64,000 bases of DNA from Verrucomicrobiaceae bacterium (GCA_016795365.1 JAEUHN010000053.1:60099-124098), one strand, 5' to 3'. Positions 24,744-33,976 are shown, counted from the first letter of the stretch. Notes: generated by a model from the sequence alone, not told the origin. Program-made: numbers and translations.

Positions 24744-26243
24744 ATGATTTCAGCGTTTGCAAATAGCCTCAAAATTCCTGAACTTCGTTCGAGGATTCTG
24801 TATACCCTTGGAATGATCGTGATCGTTCGATTGGGGGCTCACATCACCCTACCCGGAGTGAATCCAATTGTTTTGGATGAGTGGGTCAAAGCACGCGCTG
24901 AATCGAGCGGTGGGGCAGCGGCTGTTGCAGCGCTTTTGAATGTGTTCAGTGGTGGGGGGTTGCAAAATTGCGCGATTTTTGCGCTTGGAATCATGCCTTA
25001 TATTAGCGCTTCGATTATGTTGCAGCTTTTGACTGCCGTTATCCCTTCATTGAGCAAGATGGCTCGCGAGGAAGGTGGGCGTCAGAAGATCAACCAATAC
25101 ACTCGGCTCGGCACCATTGTTCTCTGCGTGTTTCAGGGATATTTGTTGGCGCGGTCGTTGCAGAATCCTGGGCAGAATATCTTTTTGCAGGGCCTCGCAA
25201 CAGCCATCGGCAAGGCTGGACCTCTAGTTCCTGAGTTTGGTTTCGCTTTTATTTTGACGACAGTGGCAACAATCACGGCGGGGACACTTTTGATGATGTG
25301 GTTGGGTGAGCAAATTACCGAACGCGGCATCGGGAATGGTATCTCGTTGCTGATCAGCGTGAACATTGTATCGGCTTTGCCTGGTGCTCTTGTTCAGGTT
25401 TGGAAGACCTATGTCGGACAGGATGGCAGCCCTGCTAAAGCATTCATGTTGGTGCTCCTTTTCGCGCTGCTGGTCGCGGTGATCGCCGGTGTAATTGCTT
25501 TGACTCAGGCACAGCGAAGAATTGCGATTCAGTATGCCAAGCGCGTCGTCGGCAGGAAAGTTTATGGCGGGCAGACCCAGTATCTGCCGTTGAAGATCAA
25601 TTACTCGGGCGTGATGCCGATCATCTTCGCGCAAGCCATCTTGTTGTTTCCTTCTCAACTACTCAGCTACATGTTCCCGGAGAGCGGTTGGGTGAGGCAG
25701 GCTTCGGCATTCATGAGCAGTGGATGGTTTTACTATTCGATGTCCGCATTCTTGATCTTCTTCTTCAGTTACTTCTGGGTGGCTACCATGTTCCAGCCAA
25801 CGCAGATCTCCGAGGACTTGAAGAAAGGAGGTGGTTACCTGCCTGGTGTTCGCCCAGGTCAGCCGACTGCTGATTTCCTCGATTTCACGATGAGCCGGTT
25901 GACCTTCGCGGGTGCTGTTTTCTTGACGGTGATTTATCTGCTTCCTGGTGTGATCAGTGGCTGGGCTGGAATTCCATCCAATGCTGCTCAGTTCTTTGGA
26001 GGGACCAGCCTCTTGATTCTTGTCGGTGTGGTGCTCGATGTGATGAAGCAATTGGAAACTCATCTCTTGCAGGCGAACTACGATGGATTCCTCCGCAAGG
26101 GTAAGATCCGTGGTCGTAATGATCGTGTGCAAGGAGCTACTGGCAAGGTGGCTGATTCAACGACCATCGTTTGGATGTGGGTGGGTATTGCTGTCGTCAC
26201 GCTCGCTGGCATGGTTTACTACTACATCACTCAGGGTAAGTAG
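24744..26243 (+). CDS. secY: Preprotein translocase subunit SecY
   Basis: The protein has 499 residues, longer than the usual about 440. It forms the channel of the Sec translocon in the inner membrane. Ten membrane helices can be traced. Signatures include LGAHITLPGVNPI near TM1, ALGIMPYISASIMLQLL in the second helix, GNGISLLISVNIV, and QAQRRIAIQYAKRVVGRKVY before the cytoplasmic loop. The plug region carries the unusual Gly/Ser/Ala stretch ESSGGAAAVAALLNVFSGGG. The C-terminus keeps the GFLRKGKIRGR tail. It follows rplO, the standard place. Confidence 0.98.
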   Translation: MISAFANSLKIPELRSRILYTLGMIVIVRLGAHITLPGVNPIVLDEWVKARAESSGGAAAVAALLNVFSGGGLQNCAIFALGIMPYISASIMLQLLTAVIPSLSKMAREEGGRQKINQYTRLGTIVLCVFQGYLLARSLQNPGQNIFLQGLATAIGKAGPLVPEFGFAFILTTVATITAGTLLMMWLGEQITERGIGNGISLLISVNIVSALPGALVQVWKTYVGQDGSPAKAFMLVLLFALLVAVIAGVIALTQAQRRIAIQYAKRVVGRKVYGGQTQYLPLKINYSGVMPIIFAQAILLFPSQLLSYMFPESGWVRQASAFMSSGWFYYSMSAFLIFFFSYFWVATMFQPTQISEDLKKGGGYLPGVRPGQPTADFLDFTMSRLTFAGAVFLTVIYLLPGVISGWAGIPSNAAQFFGGTSLLILVGVVLDVMKQLETHLLQANYDGFLRKGKIRGRNDRVQGATGKVADSTTIVWMWVGIAVVTLAGMVYYYITQGK

Positions 26244-26266
26244 GACCGCGGCACAACCACACGCGC

Positions 26267-27076
26267 ATGGGCTTTTTGCTTGCTAACCGCATTCCGATAA
26301 GACAGGCCTCGCAACAGGCCGGGCTGAGGAAGGCATGTGGAATTGCCAGAGACATTCTCCTCCAAACAGCGCAGATAGTGAAGGCTGGAGTGACGACGCG
26401 TGAAGTCGATCAGTTTGCCGCTGCTGAGATCAAGGCCCGTGGATGCACAAGTGCGTTCCTTGGTTATCGCGGCTTCCCTGGCAATATCTGTATTTCGCTG
26501 AACGAAGAAATCGTCCATGGAATCGGCGGTTCACGAGTCATCGTTGATGGCGACATTGTGAAGATCGACATTGGAATCTTTTGCGACGGGTGGGTGGGGG
26601 ATAACGCTTTGACCGTGCCTGTTGGGAATGTTGCTCCCGAAGTATTGCGTTTACTCGCGGCCACTGAGGATTCCCTGCATGTGGCAATTAGCCATGCGCG
26701 GGACGGGGAGATGCTGGGGACACTTTGTGCGTCTGTCGAAGATCACGTCGTGCAGTATGGCTACACCGTGGTCCGAGAGTTTGTAGGACACGGAGTGGGG
26801 CGCAAGCTTCATGAAGAGCCCCAGGTTCCTAACTACGGAACCAAGGGGACGAGACCTCGTTTGAAGGCAGGGATGGCACTTGCCATTGAACCGATGGTGA
26901 ATCTTGGCACAGCCAAGATGCGGGTCCTTTCCGACAACTGGACCGCCGTGACGCAAGATCGTAAGGCCAGCGCTCATTACGAGCATGTGGTGTTGATCAC
27001 AAACGGTGAGCCAGAGGTGCTAACTTGGCGTGAGCGGATGTTTCCTGGTGGAGTTGAAGGACTGGTCGCAAAGTGA
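26267..27076 (+). CDS. map: Methionine aminopeptidase, type I
   Basis: The protein has 269 residues and removes the initiator Met from new proteins. The metal ligands are visible: VKIDIGIFCDGWVGDNALT holds the two Asp residues, GHGVGRKLHEEPQVPNYG the His, AIEPMVNLG the first Glu, and SAHYEHVVLIT the second Glu. The first about 25 residues are less typical, so the true start could lie somewhat downstream. It follows secY by 23 bp; map ends the ribosomal cluster here, with no infA, rpmJ, rpsM, rpsK, rpsD, rpoA or rplQ after it. Confidence 0.96.
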   Translation: MGFLLANRIPIRQASQQAGLRKACGIARDILLQTAQIVKAGVTTREVDQFAAAEIKARGCTSAFLGYRGFPGNICISLNEEIVHGIGGSRVIVDGDIVKIDIGIFCDGWVGDNALTVPVGNVAPEVLRLLAATEDSLHVAISHARDGEMLGTLCASVEDHVVQYGYTVVREFVGHGVGRKLHEEPQVPNYGTKGTRPRLKAGMALAIEPMVNLGTAKMRVLSDNWTAVTQDRKASAHYEHVVLITNGEPEVLTWRERMFPGGVEGLVAK

Positions 27077-27082
27077 GAGATC

Positions 27083-27853
27083 ATGACCAAGTTTCGGCCA
27101 TGCATTGATCTTCACGGTGGAATGGTGAAGCAGATCGTGGGTTCGTCGCTGAAAGACGATAGCCAGCCGAACGAAAACTTTGTCAGTTCTCACGGAGCAG
27201 CCTTTTACGCGGACATGTATCGTCGCGATGGCCTGACTGGCGGGCATGTGATCATGCTGGGACCTGGAAATGAGCTGGCCGCAAAGGCAGCGCTACTGGC
27301 TTGGCCCGGAGGATTGCACCTTGGGGGAGGGATAAGGCCTGACAATGCGGCCAGCTATATTGATGCCGGGGCCAGTCACGTCATCGTCACGAGCTACATT
27401 TTTGATGAAGCTGGCCGGTTTCGGCCTGAGAAGCTTCAAGCCTTGGTGGATGTGGTTGGGGTTGATCGGTTGGTCCTTGACCTGAGTTGCAAGCGAACTG
27501 TCGATGGCTGGGTGGTAGCAATGAATCGTTGGCAGACGTTGACGGACCTTCCGGTAACGCACGAGTGGCTCAATAGGTTGAGCACAGCATGTGGTGAGTT
27601 TCTGATTCACGCCGTAGATGTGGAAGGCAAGTGTGAAGGGATTGACGAGGATCTGGTGCGCCACTTGGCCTCTTGGGGCGGTGCGCCGATGACCTACGCA
27701 GGTGGGGCGAGGAGCCTCGCTGATCTTCATCGAGTCCAGGAAATCAGCTCAGGGCGTGTGGATGTTACGATTGGTAGCGCGCTCGACATCTTCGGCGGGC
27801 AAGGCGTAACATATGCCGACTGTGTGGCCTTCAATCGGCGTAATGAAGCCTAG
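27083..27853 (+). CDS. hisA: Eukaryote-type phosphoribosylformimino-AICAR ribotide isomerase (HisA/HIS6-like)
   Basis: The protein has 256 residues. It carries out the Amadori isomerisation of ProFAR in histidine synthesis. The sequence fits the fungal/plant HIS6 subgroup better than ordinary bacterial HisA: it begins FRPCIDLHGGMVKQIVGSSL, then HVIMLGPGNELAAKAAL, LHLGGGIRPDNAASYIDAGA and VIVTSYIFDE. FLIHAVDVEGKCEGIDEDLV and MTYAGGARSLADL complete the barrel. The N-terminal Asp of the CIDLH motif and the Asp in HAVDVEG are the expected acid-base pair. It starts 6 bp after map, so it may be in the same transcript; no other his gene is in the window. Confidence 0.92.
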   Translation: MTKFRPCIDLHGGMVKQIVGSSLKDDSQPNENFVSSHGAAFYADMYRRDGLTGGHVIMLGPGNELAAKAALLAWPGGLHLGGGIRPDNAASYIDAGASHVIVTSYIFDEAGRFRPEKLQALVDVVGVDRLVLDLSCKRTVDGWVVAMNRWQTLTDLPVTHEWLNRLSTACGEFLIHAVDVEGKCEGIDEDLVRHLASWGGAPMTYAGGARSLADLHRVQEISSGRVDVTIGSALDIFGGQGVTYADCVAFNRRNEA

Positions 27854-27999
27854 CTCGGCTGCTTCGATCTTTTCTGTGCTTCTCGAAGTAAGGTCCTGCC
27901 CTTAACTGCGTTCACACGCGCGGATCAAACTTGACCTGCCTGCGGTTTTTGGGCTATCCGCCAATTCTTATTGTGCCCTAATAACTCTCGATTACCTGC

Positions 28000-30594
28000 T
28001 TGTCCTCGCTACCATTACCAGAGATTCATTCTACGTCTGTCCGCAAGATTCTGGCGTTGAGGGGGCCTAACCTTTGGGCTCGCGCTACAGTGCTCGAGTG
28101 CTGGGTGGAGTTTTCACCAGTCGAACAGTTCATGTCCAATTGGAATGAGTGGCTGGTATCCTGGTTGCCGGGATTAGATTCAGTTTTGCGGGGTGTCAGC
28201 AAACCGGATCAATTCACTCTTGCAGGGCTGCTCCAGGAAATCACGTTGCACCTTGCGAGTCGTTCGGATCTCAAGATGGGTTTTTGCAAAACGGTGCCGA
28301 CTTCTGAGCCCAATGTTCTTCGGGTCATCGTGCAGTTCGATGAGGAGAAAGTCTCAAGTGAAGCGTTTCAGTTGGCGCGTCGAATGATCGATGCTGCCTT
28401 GTCTGGCAGATTGTTTGATGTGGCGGGTGCGATTGCGGATTTGCACGATCTGGCAGATGACGTTTGCCTGGGACCCAGCACGCGCTCGATGGTGGATGCG
28501 GCCTTGGTCAGGGGGATTCCGGTGCGCAGGCTAACGGAAGGGAGTCTTGTCCAGTTAGGCTGGGGAGCCCGGCAAAAGAAGATCCTGGCAGCTGCTACTA
28601 GCCAGACCAGCGCGATCGCCGAGGACATTGTGCAGGACAAGGATCTGACGCGCATTCTTCTGCATAACGTGGGGCTTCCTGTGCCGCGTGGTCGGCCGGT
28701 GAAATCTGCGGAGGATGCCTGGGTGGCCGCGATGGAACTTGGCGTGCCAGTCGTTGTGAAACCTCGAGATGGAAATCAGGGCAGAGGCGTGGCTCTCAAT
28801 CTGTCCACACGCGAACAAATTGCTGCGGCCTACGAAGCTGCCTTCGCCGAGAGTGATTCCGTGATTGTCGAGCAGTTCGCGGAAGGGGCTGACTATCGGC
28901 TGCTCGTCATTGGACGCGAATTGATTGCCGCCAGCCGCCGACAGCCTGCGCATGTGATTGGTGATGGATTGCACACGATTGCTGAACTCGTCACCGAGAA
29001 GAACCTTGATCCGCGTCGTGCAGCAGACCACGCAGCGGCTTTGAGCAAGATTCGGATTGATGCGGTGGCGTTGGGGGTGTTGGCGGAGCAGGGGATGACT
29101 CCCGAATCGATCCCTGCTGCCCGATTGAAAGTGCTGATTCGGAGGAACGCTAATCTCAGCACCGGGGGCACGGCAGAAGATTGCACCGATCAGGTTCACC
29201 CCACCATCCGTGACGCAGCTGTCGAGGCCGCGCAGGCTGTGGGGCTCGATATCTGCGGTATCGATCTGGTTGCCATCGACATCACTCAACCACTCAGCGA
29301 ACGAAACGGAGTGATCATTGAACTCAATGCACGGCCTGGATTGCGAATGCATCTCTATCCCACCGAGGGCGAACCTCGAGCAGTGGGCAAGGCGGTGATC
29401 GACACGATGTTCGAGCAGGGCCAGAACGGACGAATTCCGGTCGTGGCGGTCACGGGTGTGAATGGGAAGACCACCACGACGAGATTCACCGCTCACATGA
29501 TCGCTCAGACGGGCAAGGTGGTCGGGCACACAAGCACCGATGGCGTATTCATCGGCGGACGGATGATTGACTCAGGTGATTGCAGCGGCCCCAAGAGTGC
29601 GCGCAATGTGCTGTCCTATCCGATTACGGAGGCTGCGGTCCTTGAGGTCGCGAGGGGCGGCATTCTGAGAGAGGGGCTCGCCTTTGATCATTGTGACGTC
29701 GGTGTGGTAACCAACATCGGTGAAGGCGATCACCTGGGAATCAGCGAAATCCACACACCAGAACAACTGGCGGAAGTGAAGCAGTGTGTCGTTGCTGCTG
29801 TCGCTGCCACAGGCACTGCAGTGCTGAATGCTGAAGATCCTCTGGTGGTTCGAATGGTGGAGACCTTTCCTCGCCGAACACTGTTTTTCGCCCTAAACGA
29901 GAATGAAGTAATCCGGCAGCACAGAGCAGCTGGTGAACGTGCGATCTTTGCTCGCGATGGTAAGATCGTGCGAGCGGAGGGAGCGTTTGAAGAGGTGTTC
30001 ATCGATTTGACCGAGGTGCCCCTCACGCATGGTGGGCGCATCGGGTTCCAGGTGGCAAATACACTCGCAGCAGTGGGCGCGGCATGGTCCTTGGGAATTG
30101 ATGACGAGCTGATCCGGCAGGGATGCCGCAGCTTTGTGCCCAGCTTCGATCAGAACTCGGGACGGTTCAATGTGATCGAGATCAGTGGTGTTACCGTGGT
30201 AGTGGACTACGGACACAATGTGGATGCTTTGCGCGCCTTGTTGTCAGCCTTGCGGCAGTTCCCTCACGAACGTCGGCTCGTGGTTTACAGCACTGCGGGA
30301 GATCGTCGGGATGTGGACCTCATCGAACAAGGGCGACTGCTCTCAACGGAGTTCGATGAAGCATGGCTCTACGAGGGCGACTATGTGCGTGGTCGTGAAC
30401 AGGGTGAGATCATGCGTCTGCTGGCTCAAGGCCTGGAGTCGGCGGCGCGGACGGCTCGGGTGGAATGCATTCTGGGGCACCTCAAGTGTGTGGACCTTGC
30501 CCTTGGATCTGCCCGGCCCGGTGACTTGCTGATGATCCAAGCCGATACGGCTGACGAAACGGTGCAGCACCTTCGGGCGCGTTACGGGCTTTGA
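28000..30594 (+). CDS. cphA: Cyanophycin synthetase
   Basis: The protein has 864 residues, the normal size, starting at a TTG (28000) if the full frame is used; Met residues downstream are alternatives. The N-terminal domain (about 1-160) carries GPNLWARATVLECWVEF. An ATP-grasp domain (about 205-470) follows, with VPVVVKPRDGNQGRGVALN and VEQFAEGADYRLLVIG. The Mur-ligase-like domain has the P-loop VTGVNGKTTTTRF near residue 490 and ARGGILREGLAFDHCDVGV. The enzyme builds the Asp-Arg storage polymer multi-L-arginyl-poly-L-aspartate in the cytoplasm. No cyanophycinase lies in the window. The next gene, convergent, is aspartate kinase, which uses the same amino acid. Confidence 0.95.
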   Translation: MSSLPLPEIHSTSVRKILALRGPNLWARATVLECWVEFSPVEQFMSNWNEWLVSWLPGLDSVLRGVSKPDQFTLAGLLQEITLHLASRSDLKMGFCKTVPTSEPNVLRVIVQFDEEKVSSEAFQLARRMIDAALSGRLFDVAGAIADLHDLADDVCLGPSTRSMVDAALVRGIPVRRLTEGSLVQLGWGARQKKILAAATSQTSAIAEDIVQDKDLTRILLHNVGLPVPRGRPVKSAEDAWVAAMELGVPVVVKPRDGNQGRGVALNLSTREQIAAAYEAAFAESDSVIVEQFAEGADYRLLVIGRELIAASRRQPAHVIGDGLHTIAELVTEKNLDPRRAADHAAALSKIRIDAVALGVLAEQGMTPESIPAARLKVLIRRNANLSTGGTAEDCTDQVHPTIRDAAVEAAQAVGLDICGIDLVAIDITQPLSERNGVIIELNARPGLRMHLYPTEGEPRAVGKAVIDTMFEQGQNGRIPVVAVTGVNGKTTTTRFTAHMIAQTGKVVGHTSTDGVFIGGRMIDSGDCSGPKSARNVLSYPITEAAVLEVARGGILREGLAFDHCDVGVVTNIGEGDHLGISEIHTPEQLAEVKQCVVAAVAATGTAVLNAEDPLVVRMVETFPRRTLFFALNENEVIRQHRAAGERAIFARDGKIVRAEGAFEEVFIDLTEVPLTHGGRIGFQVANTLAAVGAAWSLGIDDELIRQGCRSFVPSFDQNSGRFNVIEISGVTVVVDYGHNVDALRALLSALRQFPHERRLVVYSTAGDRRDVDLIEQGRLLSTEFDEAWLYEGDYVRGREQGEIMRLLAQGLESAARTARVECILGHLKCVDLALGSARPGDLLMIQADTADETVQHLRARYGL

Positions 30595-30601
30595 TTGGAT
30601 G

Positions 30602-30640
30602 GAAACAAAAAGCGGTGAGCCCCGAGGAGCCCACCGCTTT
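30602..30640 (-). terminator. Intrinsic terminator of the aspartate kinase gene
   Basis: AAAGCGGTG (30609-30617) pairs with CACCGCTTT (30632-30640). Read on the minus strand, the stem is followed by TTTTTGTTT, so it ends the transcript of the aspartate kinase gene, which stops at 30658. Read on the plus strand only TTTCG follows, giving at most weak termination for cyanophycin synthetase. Confidence 0.85.
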
Positions 30641-30657
30641 CGAATTCAAATCGTCAA

Positions 30658-31881
30658 CTACGCCGTGGCATCCAGGCCGAAGGCGGTGTGAACCGCGCGC
30701 GAAGCAGCTTCGATCTCCGACTCTTCGACGATCACTGCAACCTTGATCTCGCTCGTTGAGATCATGATGATGTTGATACTCGCATCGGCCAGCGCCTTGA
30801 ACATTTTGGCAGCGACTCCGCTGTGGCTTCTCATGCCGATCCCCACTACGCTGCACTTGGCGATGCCGGACTGCACACGAAGTTCCACGCCCTCGCCGAG
30901 GGTTGAAATCACTTCCTTCAGGGCGGCTTCAGCCTTGGGCAAATCAGCACCGCTGAGGGTGAAGGAGATGTCGGTCAGGCCATCGAATGAGACGTTCTGC
31001 ACGATCATGTCGATCATGATATTGGCCTTCGCGATTGCGCCGAAGATGGCTGCCGATACGCCGGGACGGTCGGGCACGTCATCAATGGTGACCTTTGCCT
31101 GGTTGCGTTCGAGACTGACGCCGCGGACGACCACGGATTCCATGCCGGGGGTTTCTTCTTTCACAATCGTTCCTGGGTTGTTGTTCATGCTGTTGCGCAC
31201 TTCGAAGCGCACTCCAAATTTCTTCGCAAACTCGACCGAGCGGCTTTGCATTACCTTGCTCCCGCTGCTGGCCATTTCGAGCATCTCGTCGTAGCTCAAT
31301 TCCGGGATCTTCGTCGCAGTCTTCACTACGCGAGGATCGCAGGTGTAAACACCATCCACGTCGGTAAAGATCTGGCAGAGGTCTGCTTTGATCGCAGCGG
31401 CCATGGCAATCGCCGTCAAATCGGAGCCTCCACGGCCCAGGGTTGTGATGTTGCCATCGGCGGTCTGCCCCTGGAATCCGGCGATGATGACCACGTGGCC
31501 ATCATCAAGCAGCTTGTGAACGGCATCCGGCGTGATGTTGGCGATACGTGCTTTCGTGTGAACGCCGTCGGTGGAAATGCCAGCCTGTGCGCCAGTGAGT
31601 GATGCACCTTTGCCGCCCATGTCGTTGATGGCCATCGCAGTGAGGGCGATGGTAGTCTGTTCGCCGGTGGCGAGCAGCACATCCATTTCGCGTTCGTTCG
31701 GCTCACGCGAGACTTCTTTGGAGAGCTTGATGAGATTGTCGGTCACACCAGACATGGCGGAAACGACGACCACCACTTGGTTGCCTTCACGCTGGGTTTC
31801 AAGCACGCGGCGTGCGACATTGCGAATGCGCTCCGGGTTGCCTACCGAAGTGCCGCCATATTTTTGAACGATCAAAGCCAT
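30658..31881 (-). CDS. lysC: Aspartate kinase
   Basis: The protein has 407 residues and phosphorylates aspartate, the first step towards Lys, Met, Thr and diaminopimelate. The N-terminus ALIVQKYGGTSVGNPERIRN is the kinase signature, and TTLGRGGSDLTAIAMAAAIK lies at about residue 150. The C-terminal part holds two ACT domains (VTIDDVPDRPGVSAAIFGAI and KCSVVGIGMRSHSGVAAKMF), so feedback inhibition is expected. Length fits the short, single-function form, like Bacillus or Corynebacterium LysC. It is convergent with cphA and followed by a clear terminator. Confidence 0.97.
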   Translation of the reverse strand: MALIVQKYGGTSVGNPERIRNVARRVLETQREGNQVVVVVSAMSGVTDNLIKLSKEVSREPNEREMDVLLATGEQTTIALTAMAINDMGGKGASLTGAQAGISTDGVHTKARIANITPDAVHKLLDDGHVVIIAGFQGQTADGNITTLGRGGSDLTAIAMAAAIKADLCQIFTDVDGVYTCDPRVVKTATKIPELSYDEMLEMASSGSKVMQSRSVEFAKKFGVRFEVRNSMNNNPGTIVKEETPGMESVVVRGVSLERNQAKVTIDDVPDRPGVSAAIFGAIAKANIMIDMIVQNVSFDGLTDISFTLSGADLPKAEAALKEVISTLGEGVELRVQSGIAKCSVVGIGMRSHSGVAAKMFKALADASINIIMISTSEIKVAVIVEESEIEAASRAVHTAFGLDATA

Positions 31882-31971
31882 GCGTTGGAGCCCGCTCCAG
31901 GGCGGGGAGCGGCGGATGATGGCGAAACGCGCCCCTAGTGCAAGCCCAGACTCTACGCGGTGAACAAGTCC

Positions 31972-32478
31972 TCACTCTGCTGCGGCACCGACGAAGATCT
32001 CTGACACCTTGCCATTCTTGAAGGTGAAGATGACTCCGCCATAAACCGAGCCAGCTACGAATGTCTCGCCCTTCTTCGACTGCTCTTTGTCTTCCGCATT
32101 CTTGTAAGCCGTGCGCACGTCCTCTTCAGGGCTTCCCACCTTGATTCCGCGAGCGGTGGAGAGTGTGCAGCCTTGCTTGGCCGTCAGGCTATGAATCGTT
32201 TTGGCACCACTCTTTGAGGTGGAGGCCATCGCGACGGTGAGGCCATGAGCGGGGAACTCCCAGTCCTGGACCCATTCTCCGATTGCCTCCCAGAGCTGAT
32301 CTTTGCCTTTCGACTTCGGTGCTCCGAGGAGATCGGTCACTTGGGCTGCGGTTTGACCAAGCTTCAAACTTCCAAGGCCATCGTTGTCCAGCTCATGGTC
32401 CGCAGCTTGAGACGTGCTGGCCAAAAGGCCCAGCATCGCGGACGCGCACATGGTCAGATTGAGAAGATGAAGTTTCAT
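31972..32478 (-). CDS. Small exported protein, SmpA/OmlA-like fold
   Basis: The protein has 168 residues. A signal peptide (MKLHLLNLTMCASAMLGLLA) precedes STSQAADHEL. The mature part has LGSLKLGQTAAQVTDLLGAPK, the kind of sequence seen in small beta-lactamase-inhibitor-like and OmlA/SmpA domains, and a second similar block, GIKVGSPEEDVRTAYKNAED. No conserved catalytic residues are evident. It lies between lysC and purB on the same strand, with gaps of 90 and 33 bases. Function is unknown; a periplasmic or envelope role is likely from the signal peptide. Confidence 0.75.
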   Translation of the reverse strand: MKLHLLNLTMCASAMLGLLASTSQAADHELDNDGLGSLKLGQTAAQVTDLLGAPKSKGKDQLWEAIGEWVQDWEFPAHGLTVAMASTSKSGAKTIHSLTAKQGCTLSTARGIKVGSPEEDVRTAYKNAEDKEQSKKGETFVAGSVYGGVIFTFKNGKVSEIFVGAAAE

Positions 32479-32511
32479 GGCTAGGAAATCTGGGAGCCTG
32501 AGTGGGAGAAG

Positions 32512-33936
32512 CTAGAGGATCGCACCCGGCACGTAGCTCGCTGCAGCAGGATTGGCTTTCGCCAAGGTGTCCACCACTGCGGCGAAGTGGTCCACCTGCG
32601 CACCGGCGTCGCCGGAGTTGGCCTTGCCGTGGTCGAGCACGCGCTGGAGTTCGGCTTCTGTGAGGCTGAGGCGGCTATCGGCGGCCAGGCGCTGGAGCAG
32701 GTCGTTATGGATGATCTTGCCGGTGCGGAGATCGCGGATGGCGGCCACGGCGTGTTCCTTGATGGCCTCGTGTGCGCCCTCGCGGCCTGCGCCTTTTTTC
32801 ACGGCTTCCATCATGACGGTGGTGGTGAGCAGGAAGGGCAGGTAGCGGTTGAGTTCGGTGGCGACGACAGCATCGAAGACCTCCATCTGATCGAGCACGG
32901 TGAGCAGGGTTTCGAGCAGGCCGTCCATGGCGAGGAAGGCGTCCGGCAGCATCACGCGGCGCACGACGGAGCACGAGACGTCGCCTTCATTCCACTGATC
33001 CCCGGCGAGCCCGGCGGCCATGGCGAGGTAGCCCTTCAAGATGACGTGGAAGCCGTTGATGCGCTCGCAGGAGCGGGAGTTCATCTTGTGCGGCATGGCG
33101 GAGGAGCCGACCTGGCCCTTCGCGAAGCCTTCGCTGGCGAGTTCGTGACCGGCCATGAGGCGCAGGGTCTTGGCGAAGCTGCTTGCGCCGCTGGCGAGTT
33201 CGGTAAGCACGGCGACGGCGCGGAAGTCGAGACTGCGTGGATACACTTGGCCCACGGCGTCGAGCGACTTGGGCAGGCCGAGGTGAACGAGGATGCGCTC
33301 CTCGAGCGCACGCGCCTTGGCGGCATCACCATTGAACAAGGTGATCTGGTCCAGGCGGGTGCCGACTGCGCCCTTCAAGCCGCGCGCGGGATACGATTGC
33401 AGCAGCGAGACGAGGCTGCGGTGGGCGATGAGCATCTCCTCGCCAAACATGGCGATGCGCTTGCCGAAGGTGGTCACTTGGGCGGCGACGTTGTGCGTGC
33501 GCGCGGTGAGCGGGATGTCGCGGAGTTCTTTGGCGCGCTTCGCAAAGCGAACAAGTGCGGCGATGCTGCGCGCCTCGATCAGTTGCAGCGCGCGGAACAC
33601 TTGTAGCTGTTCCACGTTTTCCGTGAGGTCGCGGCTGGTCATGCCTTTATGCAGGTGCTCGTGCTCGGCGAGGTCGCAGAACTCCTCGATTCGCGCCTTC
33701 ACATCATGACGCGTGATGCGCTCGCGCTGCATGATGGAGGTGAGGTTGACTTGGTCCTTCACCTTTTCGTAAGCCTCGATCACACCGTCCGGCACGGGGA
33801 TGCCGAGGTCGCGCTGACCTTTCAGAACGGCGATCCAGTAGTCGCGCTCGAGTCGGACTTTGCCCTCGCCACTCCAGATGGCGCGCATGGTGGATGAGGC
33901 GTAGCGTTCGGCGAGGACGTTGGGGATGTGATCCAT
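32512..33936 (-). CDS. purB: Adenylosuccinate lyase
   Basis: The protein has 474 residues and catalyses two steps of purine synthesis, cleaving SAICAR and adenylosuccinate to release fumarate. The superfamily signature reads SSAMPHKMNSRSCERINGF. Other conserved parts are EHLHKGMTSRDLTENVEQLQ and TARTHNVAAQVTTFGKRIA, whose His is catalytic. The start at 33936 gives MDHIPNVLAERYASSTMRAI, the expected beginning. A repetitive TTCAT-rich leader lies immediately before the ATG with no SD. Confidence 0.97.
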   Translation of the reverse strand: MDHIPNVLAERYASSTMRAIWSGEGKVRLERDYWIAVLKGQRDLGIPVPDGVIEAYEKVKDQVNLTSIMQRERITRHDVKARIEEFCDLAEHEHLHKGMTSRDLTENVEQLQVFRALQLIEARSIAALVRFAKRAKELRDIPLTARTHNVAAQVTTFGKRIAMFGEEMLIAHRSLVSLLQSYPARGLKGAVGTRLDQITLFNGDAAKARALEERILVHLGLPKSLDAVGQVYPRSLDFRAVAVLTELASGASSFAKTLRLMAGHELASEGFAKGQVGSSAMPHKMNSRSCERINGFHVILKGYLAMAAGLAGDQWNEGDVSCSVVRRVMLPDAFLAMDGLLETLLTVLDQMEVFDAVVATELNRYLPFLLTTTVMMEAVKKGAGREGAHEAIKEHAVAAIRDLRTGKIIHNDLLQRLAADSRLSLTEAELQRVLDHGKANSGDAGAQVDHFAAVVDTLAKANPAAASYVPGAIL

Positions 33937-33976
33937 GGGGGAAAGGATGAATGATGAAGTATGAATGATGAAAGGG
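33937..33976 (-). repeat. TTCAT-repeat leader before purB
   Basis: On the minus strand the bases before the purB ATG read CTTTCATCATTCATACTTCATC and then ATTCATCCTTTCCCCC. The element CTTCATCATTCAT also precedes gltX, and ACTTCATCC.TTTCCC precedes the mog gene. It has no Shine-Dalgarno purine tract. Confidence 0.7.
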
